Numbered from the stretch's first letter, positions 8,054 through 17,033 are shown. The stretch is 34,848 bases of DNA from Actinomycetota bacterium (GCA_013178005.1 JABLXL010000038.1:1-34848), one strand, 5' to 3'. Program-made: numbers and translations. The notes: generated from the letters alone by a model not told the origin.

Positions 8054-9155
8054 TTGCTGAGCGATCATCGTGCCGAGCTGGAAGAGATAGCCGGAAGGCT
8101 GGTGAAGATAAAGGAGTATCTTTGACGTAGAGGGGAAGAGGGCCAAGGCGGCGGAGCTGGAAAAGGAGGCTTCCCGGCCTGACCTCTGGGACGACCAGGA
8201 CAACGCCAGGCGCATCCTGGCCGAGCTGGCTTCCCTCAAGGACACGGTGGAGACCTGGGAAAAGCTGGATTCGGAGCGGCGTGAGCTTGCGGAACTTGCG
8301 GAGCTGGCCCAGGAGGAGGAGGACCTGAGCCTGCTGGACGAGATATCGGCCGGGGTGGGAGCCCTGCGGCGCGAGGTGGACCGCCTGGAGGAGAAGAGCC
8401 TGCTTTCCGGGGAGTTCGACGCGCGCGACGCCATAGCCAGCATCCACCCCGGAGCCGGGGGGCTGGAGTCGCAGGACTGGGCGGAGATGCTGCTGCGCAT
8501 GTACCTGCGCTGGGCGGAAGCGCGCGGCTTCAAGGTCGACCTCAACGACCTGCAGGAGGGGGAGGGAGGGGGGATCAAGAGCGCCACCTTCACCGTGCAC
8601 GGGCCCTACGCCTATGGCCTGATGCTCCCCGAGAAGGGAGTGCACCGCCTGGTCCGCATCTCGCCCTTCGATGCCTCCAGCCGCCGCCACACCTCCTTCG
8701 CGTCCCTCGACGTCATCCCCATGCTCGAGGACGAGGGCGAGATAGAGATAGACCCCAAGGACCTGCGCATAGACACCTACCGTTCCAGCGGCGCGGGAGG
8801 GCAACACGTGAACGTCACCGATTCGGCGGTGCGCATCACCCACCTGCCCACCGGCATCGTGGTGTCCTGCCAGAACGAGCGCTCGCAGATCTCCAACCGC
8901 CAGACGGCCATGCGCATCCTGCAGGCCCGCCTGGCCGACCTGGCGCGCAAGGAGAGGGAGCAGGAGATGGCCAAGCTCAGGGGCGAGAAGATGGAGATAG
9001 GCTTCGGGAGCCAGATCCGTTCCTACGTCCTCCATCCCTACCGCATGGCCAAGGACCACCGCACCGGGTTGGAGGTGGGCAACGTGGACGCGGTCCTCGA
9101 CGGAGACCTGGACGCCTTCATAGACGCCTACCTGCGCCAGAAGGCTTCTTCGTAA
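8054..9155 (+). CDS. prfB: Peptide chain release factor 2 (programmed +1 frameshift)
   Basis: RF2 recognises UGA and UAA stop codons and releases the nascent chain. The gene is in two frames: 8054-8122 (23 codons, TTG start, AAAGGAGG at 8041-8048 with a 5-base spacer), a shift at CTT-TGA-C, then 8124-9155 (343 codons), giving 366 residues, the normal RF2 length. After the shift the protein continues [13 protein letters not shown], as in other RF2 proteins. The stop-codon-reading tripeptide SPF ([16 protein letters not shown]) and the catalytic GGQ ([15 protein letters not shown]) are present. It should be annotated as one gene; reading only the longer frame from 8247 would lose the N-terminus. 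Confidence 0.96.
8111..8126 (+). promoter_or_regulatory. RF2 +1 frameshift signal
   Basis: Internal Shine-Dalgarno-like AAGGAG (8111-8116), TAT, the slippery CTT (8120-8122), in-frame TGA (8123-8125) and a following C. Layout and spacing match the autoregulatory RF2 frameshift site: low RF2 favours slippage and more RF2. Confidence 0.95.
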
Positions 9156-9158
9156 ATG

Positions 9159-9258
9159 CGGGCGTATGCGTGCCAGGCCTTGCATCGCTTCGCGACACAA
9201 CGCGCTGGCACCGTTGCGCCTCCGGCGCAATCGCTTACGCGATGCAGGCTCTCGGGCG
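9159..9258. repeat. 100-bp palindromic repeat, copy 1
   Basis: Begins four bases after the prfB stop. It contains nested inverted repeats: outer arms TGCATCGC (9181-9188) and GCGATGCA (9239-9246), a CGCG/CGCG pair, and a central hairpin TTGCGCC-TCC-GGCGCAA (9214-9230). The second copy at 9286 differs at one base. It looks like a REP-type or non-autonomous mobile repeat that can form a cruciform. Confidence 0.8.
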
Positions 9259-9285
9259 GGGGAGGGAAAACCCGGCGTATACATC

Positions 9286-9385
9286 CGGGCGTATGCGTGC
9301 CAGGCCTTGCATCGCTTCGCGACACAACGCGCTGGCACCGTTGCGCCTTCGGCGCAATCGCTTACGCGATGCAGGCTCTCGGGCG
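9286..9385. repeat. 100-bp palindromic repeat, copy 2
   Basis: Same unit as 9159-9258, offset 127 bases, with the central loop TTC in place of TCC. It ends six bases before a TATAAT box of the next gene. Short frames in the repeat on both strands are not genes. Confidence 0.8.
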
Positions 9386-9390
9386 TAAGG

Positions 9391-9396
9391 TATAAT
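9391..9396 (+). promoter_or_regulatory. -10 box for the PHP gene
   Basis: Perfect TATAAT just after the palindromic repeat, without a good -35. It overlaps the most upstream possible ATG (9395) of the PHP gene, which argues for a later start. Confidence 0.4.
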
Positions 9397-9433
9397 GGCA
9401 CGGGATAAAGGCCGGAGGATGAAAGGAATACGA

Positions 9434-10183
9434 GTGGCCGAGGAGGAAAGATACCGCTTCAGGGTGGACCCCCACGTCCATTCCATTTCCAGCGGCCACG
9501 CCTATTCCACCATCGAGGAGTGCGCGAGGGCCGCGGCGGAGAAGGGGCTGGATGCCTTCGCGGTGGCCGACCACGGGCCCGCCATCCCCGGATCGGGCAA
9601 CCTCTATCATTTCTGGAACCTGAAGGTGGTGCCCAGGCGCTGGCATGGGGTGCTGGTTCTGCGCTCGGTGGAGGCGAACATCCTGGACACAATGGGGAAC
9701 TTAGACCTCCCCGACAAGGTCCTGGCAAGCCTGGACCTGGTGCAGGCGGGGCTGCATCCCTATACTGGGTACGAGGGGGAGGGGATCGAGGACAATACCG
9801 CCGCCCTCCTCGCCGCCATAGCCCACCCGCTGGTGGACGTCATCGTGCACCCGGACAACCCCTCCTATCCCGTGGACATGGAGAGGCTGGTGGAGGCGGC
9901 GACGCGGGAGGGCAAGGCGCTGGAGGTCAACAACAGCTCCTTCGTCTATACGCGGGACGGCAGCGGGGACAACTGCCGCCTCATGGTCCGGCTGGCCGCG
10001 GAGCGCGGGTGCCGTCTCTCGGTGGGAAGCGACGCCCACGTGGCCACCTTTGCAGGAGAATTCTCTCACGCGGTCGAAATATTGCGGGAGACTGACGTGG
10101 ATCCGGGCGTCGTGATAAACTGCTCCCTCGAGAGCCTTGAGGAATACCTTGCCTCTCGGGGGAAGGGTCTGTCCCTGGGTTGA
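9434..10183 (+). CDS. ycdX: PHP-domain phosphatase, YcdX type
   Basis: PHP family metallo-phosphatase of about 249 residues, close in length to E. coli YcdX (245). Motifs in order: DPHVHS followed by [55 protein letters not shown] and SVGSDAHVA; these His and Asp residues build the trinuclear metal site. The natural substrate of the family is unclear. Start: GTG 9434 has AAAGGA 6 bases upstream and fits the family N-terminus; ATG 9419 and ATG 9395 are alternatives, the last unlikely because of the overlapping TATAAT. The next gene follows within 35 bases. Confidence 0.88.
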   Translation: MAEEERYRFRVDPHVHSISSGHAYSTIEECARAAAEKGLDAFAVADHGPAIPGSGNLYHFWNLKVVPRRWHGVLVLRSVEANILDTMGNLDLPDKVLASLDLVQAGLHPYTGYEGEGIEDNTAALLAAIAHPLVDVIVHPDNPSYPVDMERLVEAATREGKALEVNNSSFVYTRDGSGDNCRLMVRLAAERGCRLSVGSDAHVATFAGEFSHAVEILRETDVDPGVVINCSLESLEEYLASRGKGLSLG

Positions 10184-10214
10184 CGGAGGAAAGGCGGTCG
10201 AGGAAGGGAAGAGC

Positions 10215-11084
10215 ATGATCATACCCATGCGCAGGCCGGAAGGAGCGGCGGCGAGGGAAGTGGAAGAGAAAGAGCTCAGGGAATATTTGGTAAATATCGC
10301 CAGGGAAGTCCGCTGGGATATCGTGCGCATGATCGGTCTGGCGGGAAGCGGGCACCCCGGAGGCTCCCTGTCCTGCGCCGACATCCTGGTATGCCTCTAT
10401 TTCCACAAGATGAACCACGACCCGAAGCGCCCAGACTGGCGCCACCGGGACCGCTTCGTGCTCTCCAAGGGACACGCCGCTCCCGCCCTCTACGCGGTGC
10501 TGGCGAGGAGCGGATACTTCGACCGCGATGAGCTGTGGAAGCTGCGCCGGCTGGGCTCCATGCTCCAGGGCCATCCCGACCGGTTGAAAACGCCGGGGGT
10601 GGAGATATCCACGGGGTCCCTGGGCCAGGGGCTCGCCGCCGCGGTGGGGATGGCCCTCGGCCTGCGCATGGAGGGCAACCCCGCGCGCGTTTACGCCCTC
10701 ATCGGGGACGGGGAGAGCCAGGAGGGCGGCATATGGGAGGCGGCCATGCTGGCCAGCCACCAGCGCCTCGACAACCTCACCGCCATCTTGGACAACAACG
10801 GTTTGCAGATCGACGGCAGGTGTTGTGACGTGGTGGGGTTGGGGGACGTTCCCGCCAAGTGGAGGGCATTCGGGTGGGAGGTCCTGGAGGTGGACGGCCA
10901 CGACGTCCTGGACATCTGCTCCGCCCTGGATGAGGCGGAGGGGTTCCAGCGCCCGTGCATGATCGTCGCCCATACCGTGAAGGGTAAGGGCGTGTCCTTC
11001 ATGGAAAACAACGTTGATTTCCACGGCAAGGCGCCCACCCCCGAGGAGATGGAGAAGGCCTTGAAGGAGATCGAGGGCTCTTGA
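10215..11084 (+). CDS. Transketolase, N-terminal subunit
   Basis: Thiamine-diphosphate-binding half of a two-gene transketolase, about 289 residues. Motifs: [20 protein letters not shown], a GSLGQGL stretch, and the cofactor motif GDGESQEG...DNNGLQ. Transketolase moves two-carbon units between sugar phosphates in the non-oxidative pentose phosphate pathway. Start ATG 10215 has AGGAAGGGA at 10201-10209; an upstream in-frame start at 10137 would overlap the PHP gene by 47 bases and is not favoured. It is coupled to the C-terminal subunit by a TTGA overlap. Split transketolases are usual in archaea and many Gram-positive and deep-branching bacteria. Confidence 0.93.
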   Translation: MIIPMRRPEGAAAREVEEKELREYLVNIAREVRWDIVRMIGLAGSGHPGGSLSCADILVCLYFHKMNHDPKRPDWRHRDRFVLSKGHAAPALYAVLARSGYFDRDELWKLRRLGSMLQGHPDRLKTPGVEISTGSLGQGLAAAVGMALGLRMEGNPARVYALIGDGESQEGGIWEAAMLASHQRLDNLTAILDNNGLQIDGRCCDVVGLGDVPAKWRAFGWEVLEVDGHDVLDICSALDEAEGFQRPCMIVAHTVKGKGVSFMENNVDFHGKAPTPEEMEKALKEIEGS

Positions 11085-12022
11085 CGGCGCAGAGGGAGAC
11101 GAGAAACACCCGGGACGGATACGCCGCGGCCCTCCTGGAGCTGGGGGAAAAGGACGAGCGTATCGTCGTCCTCGACGCGGACCTCGCCAAGTCCACCCAG
11201 ACGGAGAAGTTCAAGCAGCGCTTTCCCGAGCGCTTCGTCGACTGCGGGGTGGCAGAGCAGAACCTCATGGCCACTGCGGCGGGGCTGGCCGCCACAGGCA
11301 AGATCGTCTTTGCCTCAACCTTCGCCATCTTTGCCACCGGGCGGGCTTACGACCAGGTGCGCAACACCATCGCTTACTCGAACCTGGACGTGAAGATCTG
11401 CGCCAGCCACGGCGGCATCACGGTGGGGGAAGACGGGTCCTCGCACCAGGCCCTGGAGGACATCACCCTCATGCGGGCGATTCCGCGCATGAAGGTGGTG
11501 GTGCCCGCCGATTACTACGAAACCCGCGAGGCGGTGAAGGCCGTGGCCTATATCGACGGCCCGGCATACGTGCGCATAGGGCGTCCCAAGGTCCCGGTGC
11601 TCTTCGACGAGGATTACCGCTTCGAGTTCGGCAGGGCGCGCGTGATGCGCGGGGGCCGGGACGTCACCATGGTGGCCTGCGGTTACATGCTCCACCAGGC
11701 CCTGGACGCCGCGGACGAGCTGGCGCGGGAGGGGATAGAGGCCGAGGTCCTGAACCTGCATACCGTGAAGCCACTGGACCGCGAGGGCATCCTGAGTTCC
11801 GTTTCGCGCACCGGGAGGGTGGTGACCTGCGAGGAGCACACCGTCGTGGGAGGTGTGGGGGGCGCCGTCGCCGAACTCCTGGTAGAGGAGATGCCCGTTC
11901 CCATGCGCATGATAGGAATCCGGGACAGCTTCGGCACCTCGGGTTCGGCCGAGGAGCTGGTGGAACATTTCGGACTGGACGCCCGTCACATCGCCGGGGT
12001 CGTGAGGGGTTTCCTCGCGTGA
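11081..12022 (+). CDS. Transketolase, C-terminal subunit
   Basis: Partner of the preceding gene, 313 residues, with the pyrimidine-binding fold ([32 protein letters not shown], the catalytic Glu in [21 protein letters not shown]) and a C-terminal transketolase domain ([14 protein letters not shown] ... [16 protein letters not shown]). It starts with TTG at 11081, overlapping the stop of the N-terminal subunit. The pair is followed closely by ftsE, perhaps in one transcript. Confidence 0.93.
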   Translation: MTAQRETRNTRDGYAAALLELGEKDERIVVLDADLAKSTQTEKFKQRFPERFVDCGVAEQNLMATAAGLAATGKIVFASTFAIFATGRAYDQVRNTIAYSNLDVKICASHGGITVGEDGSSHQALEDITLMRAIPRMKVVVPADYYETREAVKAVAYIDGPAYVRIGRPKVPVLFDEDYRFEFGRARVMRGGRDVTMVACGYMLHQALDAADELAREGIEAEVLNLHTVKPLDREGILSSVSRTGRVVTCEEHTVVGGVGGAVAELLVEEMPVPMRMIGIRDSFGTSGSAEELVEHFGLDARHIAGVVRGFLA

Positions 12023-12069
12023 GGGGTGGGCGTGGCGATGCCGGCGAGAACGAGGGGAGATGATGGAAA

Positions 12070-12753
12070 GTGATCCGCATGCGGAGGGTCACCAAGATAT
12101 ACAAGGGCAACGTCTATGCCCTGGAGGACGTCACCCTGGACATAGAGAAAGGCGAGTTCGCCTTCCTGGTGGGGCCGTCCGGTTCGGGCAAGAGCACCTT
12201 CATCAAGCTGTTGATCAAGGAGGAGGAGCCCACCAGCGGCCAGATATACATAGCCGACACCAACATCGACCAGTTGCGCAAATGGAAGGTGCCCTACCTG
12301 CGGCGCAAGATAGGGTGCGTGTTTCAAGATTTCAAGCTCCTCCCGCACAAAACCGTTTACCAGAACGTGGCCTACGCCATGGAGGTAACGGGGAAATCGC
12401 GCCGCCTGGCGGAGCAGCAGGTGCCGGAGGTGCTCAAGCTGGTGGGGCTGGGGCACAAGCTGGACGCCTTCCCGGACGAGCTCTCCGGCGGCGAGCAGCA
12501 GCGCGTGGCCATCGCCCGCGCCTTCATCAACCGGCCCCCCATCCTCCTCGCCGACGAGCCCACGGGGAACGTGGACCCCTCCCTGGCCGACGGCATCGTC
12601 CGCTTACTGGAGAGGATAAACCAGGCGGGGACCACGGTGATCATGGCCACCCACGACAAGGCCATCGTGAACGCCTTCCGCAAGCGGGTGATAGCGCTGG
12701 AGAACGGGCGCATCATCAGGGACCAGGACAGGGGCGTGTACGGCTATGAATAA
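12070..12753 (+). CDS. ftsE: Cell division ATPase FtsE
   Basis: ABC ATPase of 227 residues: Walker [10 protein letters not shown] (about 37-45), Q-loop FQDFKLL, signature LSGGEQQR, Walker [10 protein letters not shown] and switch His in ATHD. With FtsX it forms a membrane complex that activates cell-wall hydrolases at the division septum. GTG start at 12070 behind a GAGGGGAGA stretch. Its end overlaps ftsX by 8 bases. Confidence 0.95.
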   Translation: MIRMRRVTKIYKGNVYALEDVTLDIEKGEFAFLVGPSGSGKSTFIKLLIKEEEPTSGQIYIADTNIDQLRKWKVPYLRRKIGCVFQDFKLLPHKTVYQNVAYAMEVTGKSRRLAEQQVPEVLKLVGLGHKLDAFPDELSGGEQQRVAIARAFINRPPILLADEPTGNVDPSLADGIVRLLERINQAGTTVIMATHDKAIVNAFRKRVIALENGRIIRDQDRGVYGYE

Positions 12754-13645
12754 GATCGCCTATTTCGCTTCGGAGACCTGGGCCTCCCTGCGCAAGAACC
12801 TCATCCTTGCGGTGGCCGCCATCGCCGTGGTGGCGGTCTCCCTGGGCATACTGGGCATGGTGGTCATGGGCTGGAACATGTTCAGCAACATGATCAAGAA
12901 CGCCGAGCGCAAGGTGGGCGAGGTGGACATCTACCTCTCTGACCTGACCACCGAGGAGGAACGCGCCGCCATCGAGGCCTTCCTGGTGGGCATCCCCGAG
13001 GTGGATCCCACCAAGGTCACCTACAAGACCAAGGACCAGGCCCTGGAGGAGTTCAAGGAGAGGTTCAAGGACCAGCCCGAACTGTGGGAGTACATCGACG
13101 AGAACCCCCTGCCCAACTCCTACGAGCTCATGACCAAGGATCCCAAGGACGTGGGGCTGGTGGTGGGGAAGATAAACAACGAGGCCCCCTTCCGCGACCG
13201 TATCGAGGACGTGAAATCGGCCAGCTCGGCCATAGAGAAACTGGAGAACATCTTCGACAAGTTCCGCCAGATAGGCATCGTGGGCGTCATCGCCCTGGCC
13301 GTCATCGCCGTGCTCCTGGTCTCGGTGACCATCCAGGTGGCCATCTTCGCGCGCCGCAGGGAGATAGGGATCATGAAGCTGGTGGGGGCCACCAACTGGT
13401 TCATCCGGTGGCCCTTCGTGCTGGAGGGAATATCCGAGGGCCTGGTGGGATCGGCGGTGGCCATCCTGGTGGCTTTGGCGGTCAAGGTATGGATTCTGGA
13501 CAAGCTCATCGATAACCTGCAGTTCCTGCGCCTCTCCCTTTCTCCGGGTCTGCTGGCGGTGCTCTTCCCGTGCATGGTCCTGGGGGGAGTAGTCATCGGG
13601 GCCCTGGGAAGCGCTTACGCCCTGGGGCGCTTCCTGGAGGTTTGA
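12746..13645 (+). CDS. ftsX: Cell division permease FtsX
   Basis: Integral membrane partner of FtsE, 299 residues. One helix near residues 20-45, an extracellular domain of about 125 residues (metal- or hydrolase-sensing in known FtsX), then three helices at about 175-295, with the RRREIGIMKLVGATNWFIRWPFVLEG coupling segment typical of the family. The ATG at 12746 lies inside ftsE, so translation is coupled. The following peptidase gene could encode an envelope protease of the same pathway. Confidence 0.95.
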   Translation: MNKIAYFASETWASLRKNLILAVAAIAVVAVSLGILGMVVMGWNMFSNMIKNAERKVGEVDIYLSDLTTEEERAAIEAFLVGIPEVDPTKVTYKTKDQALEEFKERFKDQPELWEYIDENPLPNSYELMTKDPKDVGLVVGKINNEAPFRDRIEDVKSASSAIEKLENIFDKFRQIGIVGVIALAVIAVLLVSVTIQVAIFARRREIGIMKLVGATNWFIRWPFVLEGISEGLVGSAVAILVALAVKVWILDKLIDNLQFLRLSLSPGLLAVLFPCMVLGGVVIGALGSAYALGRFLEV

Positions 13646-13699
13646 TCGCGCGTAGCGTATGACGGGGACGGAAGCGCGGGGAAGGGGCTCACGGTCGAA

Positions 13700-15034
13700 G
13701 TGGAAGAGGCGAGAGAAGCTAACTTCAACGACAGGCGGCGTCGTGACCGCGCCATAATCATTTCCTCGATCATCGTTTCCCTCCTGCTGGTGGGTTCCTG
13801 CTTCACGGTGCCCTACATCCTGACCAGGGAAACATCGTCGCGTTCGACCCGCGACGAAGACACCGGCTACGCTTCGGGCGGCCAGGAGCGCCGGTCGGAG
13901 GAGGGAATCAGCGAGCTCGAGGAAACCCTGCTGGAAAGCGACGCTTACACGCGAGCACAGGATATTGTCGAGGCCAACTACGTGGACGATGTGGACGCCG
14001 ATTACCTGCTGGGCTCCGCGGCGCGCGGCATTCGCCGCCTGTCCGGGGAGGGAGCGGACGAGAGCGCCCTGGTGGAGAGGGGCATCACCGCCATGATCGA
14101 TTCCCTGGATGACCCCTTCTCCTCCTTTATGAGCGCCGACGAGCTCGCCATGCTGGACACCCAGCTCTCCGGGAGGCTGTCGGGAGTGGGGATCGCCCTG
14201 GAGAAGGTGAAGAGCGAGATAAGGGTGACGCGCGTTCTCGAGGGCACTCCCGCCCAGGAGGCCGGCCTCCAGGAGGGGGACATCGTCAAGGAGGTCGATG
14301 GCCAGGAGATCGGAGCCATGGAACTGGAGGAGGCTGTCTTCCTCATCCGCGGCCCGGAGGGGACCACGGTGCGCCTGGGCATCGTCAGGCCGCCCTCCTT
14401 GGAGGTCACCTATTACGATATCGTGCGCCGGGAAATCGAGATACCGGTTATCGAAAGCGAGATGAAAGAGGGGGACGTGGGCTACCTCCGCCTCACCGAC
14501 TGGACGGAGGACGCGCAGGAAAAGATAGCGCAGGCGCTGTCGGAGATGACGTCAAGGGGTGCCAAGTCCCTGGTCATGGACCTGCGCTCCAATCCTGGGG
14601 GCTACATGGATCCCGCGATCAAGGCGGCGGACATGTTCCTGCGCGACGGCGTCATCGTCTCCTCGCGGGGTCGCGTGGGAGGGGCCACCCGGGACTACCG
14701 GGCGGACGGAGAAGTGGAATGGGACCTCCCGGTGGTTTTGCTCATCAACCGCGGAACGGCCAGCTCCTCCGAGATCTTCTCCGCCGCCCTGCGCGAGAAC
14801 GGCCGTTGCGTCCTGGTGGGGGAGACCACCTTCGGCAAGGGATCCATCCAGAAGATCTTCCGCCAGGATGACGGCACCGGTCTGCGCCTCACCATAGCGC
14901 GCTACTACACCCCCAGCGGCTCCAGCATTGACGACGAAGGAATCAGTCCAGACGTCGCGGTGAAGAACCCCGTGGTGGGCGACGAGGACCTCCAGCTCGA
15001 GAAGGCGTTGGAGCTGGCCCGGGAAGGCGTCTGA
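13700..15034 (+). CDS. ctpA: C-terminal processing protease, S41 family with PDZ domain
   Basis: Membrane-anchored serine protease of 444 residues. Basic N-terminus and one helix (about 19-41), a variable linker, a PDZ domain at about 148-235 (SGRLSGVGIALE ... GLQEGDIVKEVDGQEI), and the S41 core. Catalytic Ser355 (in GTASSSE) and Lys380 (in GETTFGKG) are spaced 25 residues apart, as in Prc/CtpA. It cuts proteins near their C-termini outside the membrane. GTG start at 13700; the purine-rich 13678-13687 is a rather distant ribosome binding site, so the start is moderately sure. It is 54 bases after ftsX, as in other Gram-positive genomes. Confidence 0.92.
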   Translation: MEEAREANFNDRRRRDRAIIISSIIVSLLLVGSCFTVPYILTRETSSRSTRDEDTGYASGGQERRSEEGISELEETLLESDAYTRAQDIVEANYVDDVDADYLLGSAARGIRRLSGEGADESALVERGITAMIDSLDDPFSSFMSADELAMLDTQLSGRLSGVGIALEKVKSEIRVTRVLEGTPAQEAGLQEGDIVKEVDGQEIGAMELEEAVFLIRGPEGTTVRLGIVRPPSLEVTYYDIVRREIEIPVIESEMKEGDVGYLRLTDWTEDAQEKIAQALSEMTSRGAKSLVMDLRSNPGGYMDPAIKAADMFLRDGVIVSSRGRVGGATRDYRADGEVEWDLPVVLLINRGTASSSEIFSAALRENGRCVLVGETTFGKGSIQKIFRQDDGTGLRLTIARYYTPSGSSIDDEGISPDVAVKNPVVGDEDLQLEKALELAREGV

Positions 15035-15123
15035 ATCCAGGTCATGGCGGCAGGTAAAGCCCCATTGACGCATTCGCATGGAATCGGTCCGGGAAAGCGT
15101 ACGGTCCGCAGTCATGGTATGGA

Positions 15124-15150
15124 AATAAAAAGCCCTCCGGGAGGGCTTAT
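15124..15150 (-). terminator. Intrinsic terminator of ssrA
   Basis: On the minus strand: hairpin AGCCCTC/GAGGGCT (15131-15137 with 15141-15147) followed by TTTTTATTT, 8 bases after the tmRNA CCA end. It may also help to end ctpA transcripts from the other side. Confidence 0.85.
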
Positions 15151-15155
15151 ATGTT

Positions 15156-15500
15156 TGGTGGAGGCGGGGGGAGTCGAACCCCCGTCCAGAAATCCGGCCG
15201 GGTGGGCTCTACGAGCGTATCCGCCGTTTCAGGTTTCGCCGTCGGGTCGCCCGGCGGAGGGCTTGCCGGCGGCTATCCCGTTAGGATTTCCCTCGGCCTT
15301 TACGGGAGTGGGGCCTCGGTGATCCCGCTGCATGACGCCCCTTCCCCGGTCGCGGGCCCTCCGGGGAGGGACGGGCCGCTTAAGCGGCCAGAGCCAACTC
15401 GCTGTCGGCGTCTATTGGTTTTCCCGCTTGTTAACGAGGCTCGGGTCCCCGGCTCGCTCCCGCGCCGGCCGCCGATCCCTGTCGAAGCCGTTTCGCCCCC
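15156..15500 (-). ncRNA. ssrA: tmRNA
   Basis: Transfer-messenger RNA, 345 bases. The 5' end GGGGGCG (at 15500) pairs over seven bases with CGCCTCC before the ACCA end (15156), with one G-U pair. The 5' tRNA-like part has the family stretch GAAACGGCTTCGACAGGGA and the 3' part a T-arm GGGGGTTCGACTCCCCC. The tag frame reads ADSELALAA then TAA. It rescues ribosomes stalled on broken mRNA and marks the product for proteases such as ClpXP, encoded 13 kb away. smpB lies upstream on the same strand. Encoded protein frames across this region are not genes. Confidence 0.95.
15380..15409 (-). other. tmRNA proteolysis tag frame
   Basis: Nine codons plus TAA: ADSELALAA. The resume codon GCC follows TAGAC, comparable to TAGTC before the E. 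coli tag. The ALAA end is the ClpXP/ClpAP recognition signal. Confidence 0.85.
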
Positions 15501-15513
15501 AGGTTTTCAAAGT

Positions 15514-15541
15514 CCATTACGCTTTTCAACTACTATTGTAA
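15514..15541 (-). promoter_or_regulatory. Possible ssrA promoter
   Basis: Minus-strand TTACAA (15536-15541), 16-base spacer, TAATGG (15514-15519), placing the start a few bases before the mature tmRNA 5' end. The match to sigma-70 boxes is moderate. Confidence 0.35.
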
Positions 15542-15550
15542 CTCCTGCGG

Positions 15551-15668
15551 CGGATTTTGCCATGAGGAGTTTATGTATTCCCTGGCGCTGGGGCGCACGT
15601 ACCAGCGGGGTAAAACTCATCCGCATTGCGCAATCCAAAATGTGGTATCCGGCCACCCCTACGCTCTG
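15551..15668. other. Tandem structured element, copy A
   Basis: About 118 bases related to copy B (15692-15812). Pairings seen: TTTTG 15555-15559 with CAAAA 15636-15640; ATGAG 15562-15566 with CTCAT 15616-15620; CGCTGG 15586-15591 with CCAGCG 15602-15607 around the loop GGCGCACGTA; a palindrome ATTGCGCAAT at 15625-15634; and GTGG/CCAC near the end. Adjacent genes read on the minus strand, but pairing does not fix the strand. It ends about 10 bases from the ssrA -35 box. No known RNA family recognised. Confidence 0.55.
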
Positions 15669-15691
15669 AATTTTCGTTAGCACTTATGAGG

Positions 15692-15812
15692 TGGATCTTG
15701 CCATGGTGAGAAGTGCCGGTGTTCCCCCGCGCCGGGGCGTACGTCCCGGCGGAGCAAGCGTCACCAGGATTTTAAAATGCAAGACATGGCATCAGGCCAC
15801 ATACGCTGCCGT
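15692..15812. other. Tandem structured element, copy B
   Basis: Diverged second copy with the same architecture: TCTTG 15696-15700 with CAAGA 15780-15784; TGGTGA 15704-15709 with TCACCA 15761-15766; CGCCGG 15730-15735 with CCGGCG 15746-15751 around the loop GGCGTACGTC; palindrome ATTTTAAAAT at 15769-15778; and the same tail GGYATCMGGCCAC. Two stems differ from copy A by compensating T-A to C-G changes, which indicates selection on structure. Confidence 0.55.
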
Positions 15813-15937
15813 GTGAGGCTGAGCGGGAGGGATTCTTATGGTTCACCACGTAGCGTGTTGCCGCTATTGCCGATACCAGAGCGCTCCAGGGATCGGGATG
15901 AAGTGGCTTTTCGAGGGGTGCGGCGCGAGGCGTTGCG

Positions 15938-15943
15938 ATTATA
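15938..15943 (-). promoter_or_regulatory. -10 box between smpB and the tandem elements
   Basis: Perfect TATAAT on the minus strand, with no clear -35. It could start a transcript through elements B and A towards ssrA. Confidence 0.3.
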
Positions 15944-16008
15944 GCCGAAACGTGCTTTAAAGCGGGCGTGACGCGTTTTCTCCCGGTTAACGGGGCCGGC
16001 CTCCCGGT

Positions 16009-16488
16009 TCAATCGCGTTCCCGGCGGCCCCGGCCGGCTTCCTTCAGGGAACGCTCGAGGTCCCGCCGCGCCTCGCGCTCCATGATGTCGCGGCGCCGGT
16101 CCGCCTTCGCCTTTCCCCTGGCCAGCCCCAACTCTACCTTTATCTTGCCCCGCTCGTTCAAGTAGAGCCTCAGGGGGACAAGCGTGTATCCCTTCTCGTT
16201 CACCTTCCCCTCCAGCCGGCGGAGCTCATCCCTGTGCATGAGCACCTTGCGCGGGCGAAGCGGGTCGTGGTTGAAGGCGCCGCCGTGGCTGTAGGGGGAT
16301 ATGTGCACGTTCTCCAGGAACAGCTCTCCGCCGCTCATCCTGGCGAAGCTGTCGCGCAGGTTGGCCCTGCCCTCGCGGATGGACTTGACCTCCGAGCCCA
16401 GGAGGGCGAGCCCGGCCTCGTATTTTTCCTCTATGTGGTAATCATGCCTGGCCTTGCGGTTCTCGGCCAGGGTCCTCACGCTTCCCAT
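16009..16488 (-). CDS. smpB: SsrA-binding protein SmpB
   Basis: SmpB of 159 residues, the full family length. It binds tmRNA and places it in the ribosomal A site. Landmarks: NRKARHDYHIEEKYEAGLAL near the start, GSEVKSIREGRANLRDSF, HISPYSHGGAFNHDP, RPRKVLMHRDELRRL, and the basic C-terminal helix (GKAKADRRRDIMEREARRDLERSL) that enters the mRNA channel. The ATG at 16488 has AAAGGA about 7 bases upstream. It is co-oriented with and upstream of ssrA, separated by about 510 bases that hold the tandem structured elements. Confidence 0.96.
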   Translation of the reverse strand: MGSVRTLAENRKARHDYHIEEKYEAGLALLGSEVKSIREGRANLRDSFARMSGGELFLENVHISPYSHGGAFNHDPLRPRKVLMHRDELRRLEGKVNEKGYTLVPLRLYLNERGKIKVELGLARGKAKADRRRDIMEREARRDLERSLKEAGRGRRERD

Positions 16489-16740
16489 CGTTTTTCCTTT
16501 CCTCCGCCGCAGACAACATCATAGCGCACGCACGAGGGAGGCGGGAAACCCTTTCCGCGCAGCGCGTGGATAGATTCCGCCATTCCCTGGCAGAGCTCAG
16601 CCTTGCTATCGAGCATGACGCCCGACATCAAGGAGGATAAGCAAATCGATATCCCTTGTATATGGCTGTCCGGGCGTCGTCGCAGTCCTGTAGCTTGAAC
16701 ACACGGAAAGGGTCAAGGAAATAGGAGCCGGACAAGATAA

Positions 16741-17033
16741 GGAGAAGCCGGCCTCTTTTCCGGGCAGGTTATCATCGGCGCCATATATATCCTGGTGGCG
16801 ATACTCGTCAGCATGCTGGACGTGCGCCTGCTAGCCCGCCGCTACATTACGGGACCCATCGAGGAGCTTTCCAACATCTCGCATCGTATCATGGAAGGCA
16901 CCTTCGAGGGCGACTTGGAGGTGGTGGAGGACAGCGACTACGTGGACATGCAGCGGTTGCTACAGAGCGGGAAAGTACTTATGGACAAGATGATGGAGCA
17001 CCAGGGCGAGACACAGCTGGACATGCACCGTGT
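16741..17033 (+). pseudogene. Remnant of a membrane sensor with a HAMP-like region
   Basis: An open stretch with no proper start (a TAA precedes it near 16738) encodes a hydrophobic helix (GQVIIGAIYILVAILVSML), then ARRYITGPIEELSNISHRIMEG and a Glu/Asp-rich helix ending MDKMMEH. Helix plus PIEEL...IMEG resembles the end of a transmembrane segment running into a HAMP linker, as in sensor kinases or cyclases. No output domain follows: a terminator lies at 17034. The frame happens to stay open into the next gene, but the two parts are unlikely to be one protein. The 250 bases upstream of it (16490-16740) hold no gene. Confidence 0.4.

Noticed and set aside
8120-8126. Sequencing frameshift in prfB
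   Set aside because: The shift site has the complete known programmed frameshift signal.
9159-9385. CRISPR array from the repeated units
   Set aside because: Only two 100-bp palindromic units, no regular spacers and no cas genes.
15151-15669. Protein-coding frame over 172 codons in the ssrA region
   Set aside because: It is the plus-strand shadow of the tmRNA and the tandem elements.
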